From contig NZ_QKMR01000026.1 of assembly GCF_003208175.1 (NCBI RefSeq), positions 5,467-65,038 on the forward strand: DNA of 59,572 nucleotides. The letters run 5' to 3'. Position 1 is the first letter of the stretch; each line of letters begins with the position of its first letter. The notes under the pieces are model-generated. The model saw nothing but the letters and a program-made list of their open reading frames with translations. It did not search any database and had not been told where the DNA came from. Position numbers and translations under genes: made by a program. Of the stretch, positions 9,093 through 16,965 are shown piece by piece. This DNA is from Ruminiclostridium sufflavum DSM 19573. Its GTDB lineage: Bacteria; Bacillota; Clostridia; Acetivibrionales; DSM-1351.

Positions 9093-10007
9093 TTACCAAT
9101 TGCTTCCTATAGGAAATTTATCTCCACCGCCGGAAAAGAACTTAAAATGTGTAAAATCTCTTGTTGTAATCATATCGGCAACTGATTTGCCCCAGCAAAA
9201 GCCGATTGTAAATGCATAAAATCTAGACCTGTCAATAAAGCTGTCTATGTCCTTATAATATCTGCTGACTCTCTTTACAAAGGTTTCCCCAAGATTATCA
9301 ATCAAAACTCCTATATCATATGCCGGATCACCTGTTCCAGACAAACCAAAATTTATAACACCGTTTATCCTATTTGAGCCTTTATCAAACAGGAAATTAT
9401 TCGGCACCGGATTTCCGTGAATAATGGAAGCCTTGTAGTCTAAAAAGTGCCCGTTATCCATTAAAGGTTTAAAAACCTGATATATACATTTCTTTGTATA
9501 GCTGTCACAATGAGGATAAAGCTTTCTTTGTATTCCTTCATACTGTGACATCCAATAATCTGCCGAAAAATCAACAGGACTTTCATTTATGTTTTTGATG
9601 CCTTCCTCATAGATGGAAATGCCATGCAGCTGCTTCATAAAGGTTCCTATTTCCTCGGCAATAGCCTCCTGAGCCCTGTTGTCCAATAAAAGCAATACAT
9701 TTCTGAAAAGAGGCTCTCCCTCAATATAATTACTTATAGTTATCCCTGTTTCAAGGCATTGCATTTTTGGCAGAGGCATATTGATGTACCTTCTGATTAA
9801 ATTAACAGTATTAACTTCATTGTCAATAAAGCTTGCGCTCCAGTCATATTTGGCAAACTTGAAAACATGAACATTATTGAGCGTAACTGTGTCGCTGTGT
9901 TTTTCATCCTTGAAGCTGCACTGCATTTTTGATATTTTAAGCTTAGGATACTTATTATTTATATACTGGGTATATCTTTCCCTTTTTTCATCCATTCTTT
10001 CAAACAT
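9093..10007 (-). CDS. APH/CotS-fold protein, probable pseudokinase
   Basis: The 304-residue protein has the aminoglycoside phosphotransferase-like kinase fold: a candidate nucleotide lysine in VFKFAKYD, a helix with Glu (DNEVNTVNLI), SNYIEGEPL at the hinge, and the catalytic-loop shape IIHGNPVPNNFLFD followed by INFGLSGTGDPAYDIG. In active relatives the loop reads HGD and the metal motif I/V-D-F/W; here both aspartates are asparagine (N199 and N219). This predicts loss of or altered phosphotransfer. The CotS-like spore-coat kinases share this fold. It is the last gene of a minus-strand run after three fucosyltransferase-like genes, so a binding or scaffold role in glycan or coat assembly is possible. 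Confidence 0.75.
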   Translation of the reverse strand: MFERMDEKRERYTQYINNKYPKLKISKMQCSFKDEKHSDTVTLNNVHVFKFAKYDWSASFIDNEVNTVNLIRRYINMPLPKMQCLETGITISNYIEGEPLFRNVLLLLDNRAQEAIAEEIGTFMKQLHGISIYEEGIKNINESPVDFSADYWMSQYEGIQRKLYPHCDSYTKKCIYQVFKPLMDNGHFLDYKASIIHGNPVPNNFLFDKGSNRINGVINFGLSGTGDPAYDIGVLIDNLGETFVKRVSRYYKDIDSFIDRSRFYAFTIGFCWGKSVADMITTRDFTHFKFFSGGGDKFPIGSNW

Positions 10008-10064
10008 TGAATCATCACCTGCTTTCAGTCTTGAATATTCCTGTGAGCGAGTATCGGCACTTTT

Positions 10065-11024
10065 TCAGTACAAAAGCTTAATATTTGTTTCAGGCCAGTC
10101 TCTCAGGCGCATCACAGTATTGGATAAGCTTGAATAGCCATTGCCTATAAAAAAATCACATTGTACTGCAAGATACGTATCCTTTATAATCTCAATAGTA
10201 TCTTTTATTAGCTCGACTCCCTTGTGCCTTTTATTCGGATAGTCAATCAGGCAGGTGGCAATACGCTCTTTAAAAGGCATCTTTTTGCTGTCAGAATTAA
10301 TTAACAATCCCTGCATTCCATACAGCCTTTTGTATTGTCTCAGGACCTTTGCGGAATCTGTTATTAAAAACAAATGCCTTGCATTATATCTGACAACAAA
10401 TTGCCATATATTGGGTTTATAAAACTCATTCAGGTTATATATCTGAGCAACCTCATTGGCAATTGCATTACCCCTCACATGAACACCTATTATTGGCTTT
10501 TCGTCTCTGAAATTCGGATGTGTATTTACAAACTTATGAATCTCTTTTTTAACTTCAGGCTGAAGCTTCAAATACTTGTCAAACAGCTGGCGATATATCT
10601 GATAAGGTGTTTTTCCATAGGCCCAGTGCCCCTTTTTGATCCAAGGTATTAATGCTCTCAGAGGATAAAAAACATCACTTACCACAACACTTGCCTCACT
10701 CTTCATCAGGCTGTTCAAATCACGGTTCTCCATTTTCAGCCTGTCGGTATCTTCTGCCAATAGATTTTCAGCTTTCCACACCGGAGGATAAAAAGTATAC
10801 TCTTTGCGGGTTAAATCATGGACAGTATATTGTGATACCGGCTCGAAAAAAAATTCATAAGCATTTGTATCCATAGATATGCTGTAAATACTCTCCATAC
10901 CCCAGTAAACAATCGGTATACGTTCTGTCAGTTCAGCAGCAAACAGTTGGCACATCACATGGTCCACATCAGTCCATATGCTTTTACCCAATGCCTTTAT
11001 AAGAAGAAATCTGTTAGTTGACAT
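10065..11024 (-). CDS. Fucosyltransferase-like glycosyltransferase, paralog 3
   Basis: The 319-residue protein is a paralog of the two upstream genes. All share an N-terminal RFLLIKALG/DVDHVMCQL block, RIPIVYWG, a central P-loop-like IGVHVRG, and a C-terminal block, KDTYLAVQCDFFIGNGYSSL then MRLRDWPE. The VHVRG motif and the terminal FFIGNG-S-S pattern resemble GT23/alpha-1,6-fucosyltransferase-type donor sites. The start is ATG 11024 behind GGAGGTG; the frame is also open further upstream but without a site. It overlaps the upstream gene by 11 nt. Here the motif ends VHVRGNA, lacking the second Arg/Asp seen in paralog 1, so donor use may differ. GDP-fucose as donor is inferred from the neighbouring genes. 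Confidence 0.68.
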   Translation of the reverse strand: MSTNRFLLIKALGKSIWTDVDHVMCQLFAAELTERIPIVYWGMESIYSISMDTNAYEFFFEPVSQYTVHDLTRKEYTFYPPVWKAENLLAEDTDRLKMENRDLNSLMKSEASVVVSDVFYPLRALIPWIKKGHWAYGKTPYQIYRQLFDKYLKLQPEVKKEIHKFVNTHPNFRDEKPIIGVHVRGNAIANEVAQIYNLNEFYKPNIWQFVVRYNARHLFLITDSAKVLRQYKRLYGMQGLLINSDSKKMPFKERIATCLIDYPNKRHKGVELIKDTIEIIKDTYLAVQCDFFIGNGYSSLSNTVMRLRDWPETNIKLLY

Positions 11025-12075
11025 ATGTGTTAACACCTCCGTATAATTCTGGATATTCAACCCTATGGCCCTTTTCCTCTTTTTTTTGCTTGCTTTTTAC
11101 AGCCTTTGCCCGTTTTTTAGCCAATTTAAGCTCATTCTTTAAATCTCTGAAAAAAAGTATTATGTTATCCTCCGGCCAGTCTCTCAGACGTTTTACGGTG
11201 TAGGACACATTTGAATATCCATTTCCAATGAAAAAATTGCATTTTGATGCCAGATAAGTATCCTTTATAATTTCTATACCCTTGCGTCTTTTTTGAGTGT
11301 AGTTCTGCAAATGAGGGGCATTGTCAGTGGCATATATCGCACCCCTCCTGCAATCGGTATATACCACCATGGAATCATATCTTTCTGTAAAGTCATTTAC
11401 AATATCTTCACAGTCTGTCAGCAATAAAATTTTCTTTATATCGTATTTACTCAAATAGTTCTCTATTGCTTTATGATATTTTCTATTAAACTTTGCCAAA
11501 TTTTCAACTTCCCTTATTTTGTCTCCTCCTCTGATATGAACACCCAGTGTGGGGCCAAAATCTCTGAGATTGTTGTCAAAAAAATCCTGTATCTCTTTTT
11601 CTATATCCGGCTTAAGCTTTATATATTTGTCGAACAGTCCCCTGTAAATCTGTTGTGCTGTCATACCATACGCCCAATGGTCTTTTGTTATATAATTTAT
11701 TATAGGACGGATAAAATAATGTACATCGCTGACCACAACATCTGCATTGCTGCCTATCATCTCGCCCAGATTGCGGTATATCCAGGTTATTTTGTCAAGG
11801 TCCTCTACCAATATATTGTCATGCTTCCATATGGGAGGAAAATAAGTGTATTGAGGCTTAATGATATCATATACTGAATAATTTGATACAGGTTCAAAAT
11901 ACAAATCAAAGGCATTAGTTTTAAAGGATTCTGCATAAAGGCTGTTTGTACCCCAATAAATCACGGGAATCCTGTTTGTCAATTCTGCTACAAGCAATTG
12001 GCCCATGACATGGTCAACATCAGACCAGAAGCCGCATCCCCAGGACTTAATAAGTAGAAATTTATCATTTGGCAT
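11014..12075 (-). CDS. Fucosyltransferase-like glycosyltransferase, paralog 2
   Basis: The 353-residue protein is the middle member of the tandem trio. It has KFLLIKSWG, DVDHVMGQLLVAEL, RIPVIYWG, LGVHIRGGDK, a LLLTDCEDIV strand, and KDTYLASKCNFFIGNGYSNV followed by VKRLRDWPED. GGAGG precedes the ATG, and the gene overlaps its upstream neighbour by 11 nt, the same overlap as at its own 3' end. This suggests the array grew by unequal duplication of a unit that included the junction. A Lys/Arg-rich tail (~residues 313-335) could contact membrane or nucleic acid. No transmembrane segment or signal peptide is seen, so the protein should act in the cytoplasm. Confidence 0.7.
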   Translation of the reverse strand: MPNDKFLLIKSWGCGFWSDVDHVMGQLLVAELTNRIPVIYWGTNSLYAESFKTNAFDLYFEPVSNYSVYDIIKPQYTYFPPIWKHDNILVEDLDKITWIYRNLGEMIGSNADVVVSDVHYFIRPIINYITKDHWAYGMTAQQIYRGLFDKYIKLKPDIEKEIQDFFDNNLRDFGPTLGVHIRGGDKIREVENLAKFNRKYHKAIENYLSKYDIKKILLLTDCEDIVNDFTERYDSMVVYTDCRRGAIYATDNAPHLQNYTQKRRKGIEIIKDTYLASKCNFFIGNGYSNVSYTVKRLRDWPEDNIILFFRDLKNELKLAKKRAKAVKSKQKKEEKGHRVEYPELYGGVNTYVN

Positions 12076-13246
12076 ATTTATTGCCTCCTTTTATCAGCCT
12101 CTCCTTATACTCATTAAAAAGTTCTATTGCTCTTTTAATTGTACGTATAATAATATTATTACTTTCCTTTTTTACTATAAGCTTCACATTTATTGGGTAC
12201 TTCAGCTTTTTATACAGCCAGTACAGCAGGCTTACACTCTTATCTCCCCAATCCTTTATGCGCAAAGCGGTATGAGATAAGTGCGAAAAATCATTTCCTA
12301 TGAAGAAGTCACACTTGGCTGCCAGATAAGTATCCTTTATAAGCTCTATCCCTCTGCGCCTTTTTATCATAGGGCTTTCCATCTGAGAGGCCTCATCCCC
12401 TGATTTAATCCTTTTGCCGTCGGTAAATAACAGCTTAGTTCCATATAGCTTTTGATACTCTTTTACAGTTTCCTCACAATCAGTGAGCAGGAATATTTTT
12501 TTTATATTATACTTTTCAACATACTTGCGTATTTCAGAATGATACAATCCATTAGGTTTCTTAATCCTGCCTTTTGGGGACAGCCTACGGATTTTTTCCG
12601 GATTTCTTTTCTTTATATATCTCTTATAAACCTTATTCCAGTATTGATTTCCATACTCCTTAGAATTTCTTGCATCAAACACTTCATTTTCGTCAACTCT
12701 GCGGACATGCACAGCCAGAACAGGATGATTATTTTTAATCCAGGAGTTGTAATAGCCCTGTACTTCCATTTCAATGTCCGGCTTAATTTTAATATACTTG
12801 CCGTATAAATAATGATATGTCTGTTCTACAGTCATTCCATAGGTTGAATGCTGTTTTTTAACAAACGGAATAAGTTCTGACACATTATAATATGCATCTC
12901 CTACTACAACATTTGCATTACTGCTTATGATGTCGCCTATATTACGGTACATCCATGTATCCCTGTCCCTGTCGTCAGCCAGCAAGCTGTCAGAATCCCA
13001 TATTGGGGGATAATAGGTATATTCAGGTTTCGCTATATGATAAATTGTATAGCCTGAAATAGGCTCAAAGTATAATTCAAATCCGTTTGTTTGAACAAAC
13101 CCGTTGTGAAGGCAGTGGGTGGGCCAATAAATAACCGGAATCCTGTTTGTTATCTCCGCAATTAGCAGCTGACTCAATACATGATCAATATCAGCCCACA
13201 GTGTGTAACTCCATGCCTTAATAAGTATGAATCTGTCACTGGACAT
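12065..13246 (-). CDS. Fucosyltransferase-like glycosyltransferase, paralog 1
   Basis: The 393-residue protein is the first and longest of the trio. It shares RFILIKAWS, DIDHVLSQLLIAEI, RIPVIYWP, LAVHVRRVDE, FLLTDCEETVKEY and KDTYLAAKCDFFIGNDFSHL with its paralogs. VHVRRVD is closest to the canonical HxRRxD-type donor motif of alpha-1,6-fucosyltransferases, so this copy is the best candidate for that chemistry. About 35 extra residues rich in Lys/Arg/Tyr follow the motif (~residues 205-245). The start is ATG 13246 behind GAGGTGAG; the longer open frame to 13279 begins before that site. A 36-nt hairpin repeat lies ~120 nt upstream. Confidence 0.7.
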   Translation of the reverse strand: MSSDRFILIKAWSYTLWADIDHVLSQLLIAEITNRIPVIYWPTHCLHNGFVQTNGFELYFEPISGYTIYHIAKPEYTYYPPIWDSDSLLADDRDRDTWMYRNIGDIISSNANVVVGDAYYNVSELIPFVKKQHSTYGMTVEQTYHYLYGKYIKIKPDIEMEVQGYYNSWIKNNHPVLAVHVRRVDENEVFDARNSKEYGNQYWNKVYKRYIKKRNPEKIRRLSPKGRIKKPNGLYHSEIRKYVEKYNIKKIFLLTDCEETVKEYQKLYGTKLLFTDGKRIKSGDEASQMESPMIKRRRGIELIKDTYLAAKCDFFIGNDFSHLSHTALRIKDWGDKSVSLLYWLYKKLKYPINVKLIVKKESNNIIIRTIKRAIELFNEYKERLIKGGNKYAK

Positions 13247-13363
13247 GCTTCTTCTCACCTCAACAAAAATGATTATCATGTTATTTTATGTAATCCAGTA
13301 TTAAAGTGTGAATTTTTTCAGTGCTTTTGAACCACAAAAAAACTTCTTGCCTATTAAGGCAAA

Positions 13364-13399
13364 AAGTCAATTACTATCGGCGAAAGAACCGATGATACC
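13364..13399. repeat. 36-nt dispersed hairpin repeat, copy 1
   Basis: It matches 35 of 36 nt with 59146-59181. The core is a short stem, ATCGG and CCGAT, around an A-rich loop (CGAAAGAA here). Directly beside it on the minus strand is a second small hairpin (TTGCCTTAATAGGCAA) followed by a T run. The pair therefore sits like an RNA element plus terminator between the small membrane gene and the fucosyltransferase-like operon. Confidence 0.7.
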
Positions 13400-13412
13400 G
13401 GCAGAAAATCGC

Positions 13413-13655
13413 CTAATTCTGAATTTTTTGAATAGCATCCATCAGCACGTATATTTCATATCCTACAACTGAAAAAATAGCTGCGGCAATGATAACAGAA
13501 TAAACAGCCCATGCAATGTAGCTGTTGAAGGGAGAAACCTTCTTTTTCTCATGCTCAAACATTCTCTTGTTTTTCTCTCTTTGAAACCAACTGTTATAGA
13601 TACAGAAACAAAGCAATATAACCAGCACCAGCATGATTATAATTATCTTGCCCAT
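13413..13655 (-). CDS. Small two-TM membrane protein
   Basis: The 80-residue protein has an N-terminal hydrophobic helix (IIIIMLVLVILLCFCIY), a short Lys/Arg/Glu-rich segment, and a second hydrophobic helix (AVYSVIIAAAIFSVVGYEIY). GGGGGTGTG precedes the ATG with good spacing. I do not recognise a family. It sits on the same strand as the epimerase and fucosyltransferase-like genes, separated from the latter by the repeat and terminator-like hairpin. Confidence 0.55.
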   Translation of the reverse strand: MGKIIIIMLVLVILLCFCIYNSWFQREKNKRMFEHEKKKVSPFNSYIAWAVYSVIIAAAIFSVVGYEIYVLMDAIQKIQN

Positions 13656-13723
13656 TTAGTCACACCCCCGCAATATTAAGTATAATAAAAATATAATATC
13701 ATGAGGCCTGAGCATTTACAAAT

Positions 13724-14767
13724 TTATAACCCTTTACTGCGCAGCACATTCCAGACAATTGTACGAGTAAGGCCTTCCTTAAACGGCTTAAACGGCTCAA
13801 GCCCAAATTCCTTGCATATCTTTTCCGTATCCAATTCAATACGTTCAGGAGATACCTTAATGTCCTTGTCAGTGAGCTGCCTCTGCTTTTCAACTGAAAG
13901 TGTGCTTCCAGTCAAGGCGCATACCTCCTCAGCCAGCCTTTTAATACTTATTCTGTCCTTTCCTCCCACATTGTAAACGAAATCCGTACTGTACATAAGT
14001 ATGTTAAGCAGCATGAGCACGCAATCTGCAATATAGCAAAAGGTTCTGACTTTATTTCCTTCATCCAGCATAACAATTTTCTTTTCATTTAATGCCTGCT
14101 TCATAAACTGTGCCATTACCCTTTCATCATCCAGCTTTACTCCCGGACCGTAGGTCATAGCTATTCTGGCAATCTTAGCATCAACCTCTTCAAGGTTTTT
14201 ATAAGTGAAGCAAAGCGTCTCTCCCATCCTTTTTGACTCGGAATATATGGCTCTTATGCCTATAGATGAACAAAGCCCGGGATATATCTCCTTTGTGGGT
14301 ATATTATCATTATCAGGTTCTCCGTAAACTTCAGATGAGCTTAAATAAAGAAATCGGGCACCGTCTTTTTTTGCTTTTTGCAGAAGCTTCTCTGTGGAAG
14401 ATATATTCAAATGAATAGTATCAAGATAGTTTCGCAGGAATTTACCCGGCTGGGCATAGGTTGCGCCATGAACAATATAATCTGCTCTTTGCTGTAAAGC
14501 ATTATAATCCATTTTGATTAAATCTGCTGAAACAAACCGGTTACGGCCCGAAAAAATATCCTGTAGAGCATCACATGGAGCACTTTTACTGATTCCTATG
14601 ATATTTATTTCCGCTCCCTCAGTTATGTTTGCCAGATGAAGCATATATATTAGATAAGTCCCTATAAGCCCGTTAGCTCCGGTAACCAAAATAGTTTTGC
14701 CATATAAAGGCTTTAGGTTGATTTTTTTTATATACTCAAGACAATCCTGCTCTATGATTTTGTCCAT
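13724..14767 (-). CDS. NAD-dependent epimerase/dehydratase (extended SDR)
   Basis: The 347-residue protein has the dinucleotide loop ILVTGANGLIGTYL, an active-site strand YLSSSEVYGEP and the catalytic YSESK. It is thus an intact extended SDR acting on a nucleotide sugar. It lacks the specific signatures that would name it GalE, RmlB or Gmd. The start is ATG 14767 with GGGAG upstream; the ATG at 14782 is too close to its own purine-rich run. It begins 25 nt after the E1 beta stop and so is in one operon with the thiamine enzyme and manC. It may process a keto-sugar made or modified by that enzyme. The exact reaction is unknown. Confidence 0.82.
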   Translation of the reverse strand: MDKIIEQDCLEYIKKINLKPLYGKTILVTGANGLIGTYLIYMLHLANITEGAEINIIGISKSAPCDALQDIFSGRNRFVSADLIKMDYNALQQRADYIVHGATYAQPGKFLRNYLDTIHLNISSTEKLLQKAKKDGARFLYLSSSEVYGEPDNDNIPTKEIYPGLCSSIGIRAIYSESKRMGETLCFTYKNLEEVDAKIARIAMTYGPGVKLDDERVMAQFMKQALNEKKIVMLDEGNKVRTFCYIADCVLMLLNILMYSTDFVYNVGGKDRISIKRLAEEVCALTGSTLSVEKQRQLTDKDIKVSPERIELDTEKICKEFGLEPFKPFKEGLTRTIVWNVLRSKGL

Positions 14768-14792
14768 GCTGCATTCTCCCATCCCTGCTCGC

Positions 14793-15833
14793 TTACTTCA
14801 TCAAATCAATTACCTTGCCGGTTATGGTTTCCGAATCCTGATAATATGCTTTTTCCAATATGTCACTTGCAGGCGTTGGCGTATCAGGACAGCATACCCT
14901 TACAACAGGCTTTTTAAGTAAGTGCACTCCTTTTTCAGCTACAATTGCAGAAATCTCGGAAGCCACACCTCCTGTTTTGCTGCCTGTATCGGCTATTAAA
15001 AGCTTACCTGTCTTTGCAAGCGATTCCAAGATTATATCCTCATCAATAGGCTTTATTGTTCTTAGGTCTATAACTTCCGCGGATATATTCTGCAATATAA
15101 GCTTTTCAGCAGCCTTCAAGGCTTCTATCACCATATAGGATACTGCCACTATCGTTATATCCGTACCCTTTCTTCTTACCGCTCCTTTTCCGAAAGGTAT
15201 TGAATATATGATATCAGGAACATTTCCCATAGTTTTGTACAGCCACCGGTGCTCGACAAACAAGACCGGATTATTGTCAATTATACTTGAAATCAACAGT
15301 CCCTTTGCATCGTACGGTGTAGCGGGAGCCGCTATTTTAAGCCCCTGTACATTCATCATCATTCCCTGCACGCACTGTGAATGTTGTGCGCCGGAGCCCC
15401 AGCCTCTTGCGCTTATAGTACGGATAACCAACGGTACCTGTACCTTACCGCCAAACATATAGCTCCATTTGCATGCATGATTGACTAATTGGTCCAGCGA
15501 AATAATTAAGAAGTCCATCCGGCTATGAATCAAAATAGGTCTAAGTCCGGTCATTGCAGCTCCTGCGGCAATACCTGTAAGAGAATTTTCTGCTATTGGG
15601 GTATCAAACACTCTGTCGTGGCCATACTTCTCATGCAAGCCCTTTGTTGTTCCAAAAACGCCGGCTGCATCATCAACACCCTCACCCATTATAAATACTC
15701 TTGAATCCCTTGCCATAGATTGATCCAGAGCCTCATATAAAGCATCCTTATAGGAAATTACCCTGCTTTTGTCAGAGTCATCCTCAATAAAAAATTTATC
15801 CTGCTTTTCAACTTCAATTGTTGTCCAAGGCAT
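14793..15833 (-). CDS. Thiamine-diphosphate E1 enzyme, beta subunit
   Basis: The 346-residue protein is of the transketolase central/C-terminal type found in pyruvate, branched-chain or acetoin dehydrogenase E1 beta. FIMGEGVDDAAGVFG, the thiamine-binding FDTPIAENSLTGIAAGAA, and the C-terminal VIDLRTIKPIDEDII are present. The start is ATG 15833 behind GGAGGTTAG; that site is part of a repeated leader element (15835-15863). The partner alpha subunit is directly upstream. No E2 acyltransferase or E3 lipoamide dehydrogenase is nearby. The pair sits between manC and a sugar-nucleotide SDR, so a stand-alone thiamine reaction in glycan-precursor synthesis is possible. Annotation as pyruvate or acetoin dehydrogenase would be by homology only. 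Confidence 0.88.
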   Translation of the reverse strand: MPWTTIEVEKQDKFFIEDDSDKSRVISYKDALYEALDQSMARDSRVFIMGEGVDDAAGVFGTTKGLHEKYGHDRVFDTPIAENSLTGIAAGAAMTGLRPILIHSRMDFLIISLDQLVNHACKWSYMFGGKVQVPLVIRTISARGWGSGAQHSQCVQGMMMNVQGLKIAAPATPYDAKGLLISSIIDNNPVLFVEHRWLYKTMGNVPDIIYSIPFGKGAVRRKGTDITIVAVSYMVIEALKAAEKLILQNISAEVIDLRTIKPIDEDIILESLAKTGKLLIADTGSKTGGVASEISAIVAEKGVHLLKKPVVRVCCPDTPTPASDILEKAYYQDSETITGKVIDLMK

Positions 15834-15834
15834 A

Positions 15835-15863
15835 CTAACCTCCACGCCCGATTAGGGCACAAA
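15835..15863 (-). promoter_or_regulatory. Leader element, proximal copy at E1 beta
   Basis: Read on the minus strand it is UUUGUGCC, a 5-nt loop, then GGGCGUGGAGGUUAG, ending at the start codon. GCCC/GGGC can form a hairpin directly before the ribosome binding site. A CCUCCGCG run ~20 nt further upstream (plus 15880-15887) can pair with CGUGGAGG and hide the site. It is one of five similar elements in the window. Confidence 0.55.
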
Positions 15864-15928
15864 AATTGGGTACAGCTTTCGCGGAGGTATGCTAGATATT
15901 TTCATAGCTGTATCTAAAGTCTTACAAG

Positions 15929-15957
15929 CTAACCTCCACGCCCGATTAGGGCACAAA
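15929..15957 (-). repeat. Leader element, distal exact copy
   Basis: This 29-nt stretch is identical to 15835-15863 and lies 94 nt upstream of it, between the E1 alpha stop and the E1 beta start. Here the ribosome-binding sequence is followed by TTG-TAA, a start codon immediately followed by a stop. This copy therefore cannot express a protein but could still load ribosomes. TACAGCT/AGCTGTA arms (plus 15871-15877 and 15905-15911) lie between the two copies. Confidence 0.65.
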
Positions 15958-15976
15958 TAGTATTATAAAGCTTCTT

Positions 15977-16945
15977 TTAATCTGAATACACGAAATCCAG
16001 AAGTTCATCGGGTGACGGCTTGGGGGAACCTTGAGCAAAATCAAAGGCCTCTTTAATAGCTTGCTTTATTTCGTCATCTATAGCTTTCTCTGTCTTTTCA
16101 TCAAGCAGTCCAATTCCCTTGAGATAATCCCTATACCATTTTATAGGGCATTTTGATATCCAATAATCATATTCCGATTGTGGTCTAAGTCCCTCGCCAA
16201 CATCATTTACAGTCCCAATGTGACCCTTCCATCTATACGTAATGCATTCTATAAAAGCCGGTCCTTCACCGGATCTGGCGCTCAAAACAGCTTTTTTCGC
16301 ATAATCCGAAATTTGAAGCACATCATTCCCATCTATCTGACAAGACGGTATTCCATATCCCTCAGCCCATTTATATATATTTTTTGATGAATGTCTGTTC
16401 AGCTCATGTGAATTTATTGCGTAAGAATTATTTTCACAAATATATACTACAGGCAGCTTTTTCAACAGTGAAAAATTCAGGCTTTCATGAAACGTCCCCT
16501 CATCCACTGCTCCATCTCCAAAAAATACCGCTGTTACAGCAGCCTTTTTCTGAAGCTTTGCTGCAAGAGCAACACCTGTTCCAAGAGGAATATTCCCTCC
16601 TACAATTGCAGTTGACCCCAATACTCCCGCTTCCATATCAATCAGATGCATGGAGCCTCCTCTTCCAAAAGAACACCCCGTTTTACGCAAATAAAGCTCT
16701 GCTATCATTTTTTTTAAATCTCCGCCTTTTGCAATATATTGTGCATGACTGCGGTGAGTTCCAATTATATAGTCATCCTTTTCAAGATGAAGGCATACTC
16801 CTGCTGCTATGGCTTCCTGACCAATTGACAAATGAATCGGCGTTTTAATCTCATCATACTTGTATTCCTCTTCAATCCTGAGCTCAACTAATCTGATAGT
16901 CTGCATAACTCTATACATTTCAATAAGTTCTTCATTATACTGCAT
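15977..16945 (-). CDS. Thiamine-diphosphate E1 enzyme, alpha subunit
   Basis: The 322-residue protein carries the E1 alpha thiamine motif: GDGAVDEGTFHESLNFS ending in CENNSYAINSH. The substrate-side THRSHAQYIAKGGD and RGGSMHL are also present. It starts at ATG 16945, 7 nt after GGAGGA. Length matches AcoA/PdhA alpha chains. It follows manC by 21 nt and precedes the beta subunit, so all are probably cotranscribed. It lacks Ser/Thr phosphorylation loops that matter only in eukaryotic enzymes. Substrate (pyruvate or another 2-oxo acid) is not readable; the locus suggests a non-respiratory role. Confidence 0.88.
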   Translation of the reverse strand: MQYNEELIEMYRVMQTIRLVELRIEEEYKYDEIKTPIHLSIGQEAIAAGVCLHLEKDDYIIGTHRSHAQYIAKGGDLKKMIAELYLRKTGCSFGRGGSMHLIDMEAGVLGSTAIVGGNIPLGTGVALAAKLQKKAAVTAVFFGDGAVDEGTFHESLNFSLLKKLPVVYICENNSYAINSHELNRHSSKNIYKWAEGYGIPSCQIDGNDVLQISDYAKKAVLSARSGEGPAFIECITYRWKGHIGTVNDVGEGLRPQSEYDYWISKCPIKWYRDYLKGIGLLDEKTEKAIDDEIKQAIKEAFDFAQGSPKPSPDELLDFVYSD

Positions 16946-16965
16946 TGCATAGTCCTCCAAAATAT

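Noticed and set aside
13364-13399. Known riboswitch class
   Set aside because: The 36-nt unit is too short and does not match GEMM, SAM, purine, cobalamin or guanidine aptamers that I know; reported only as a repeat.
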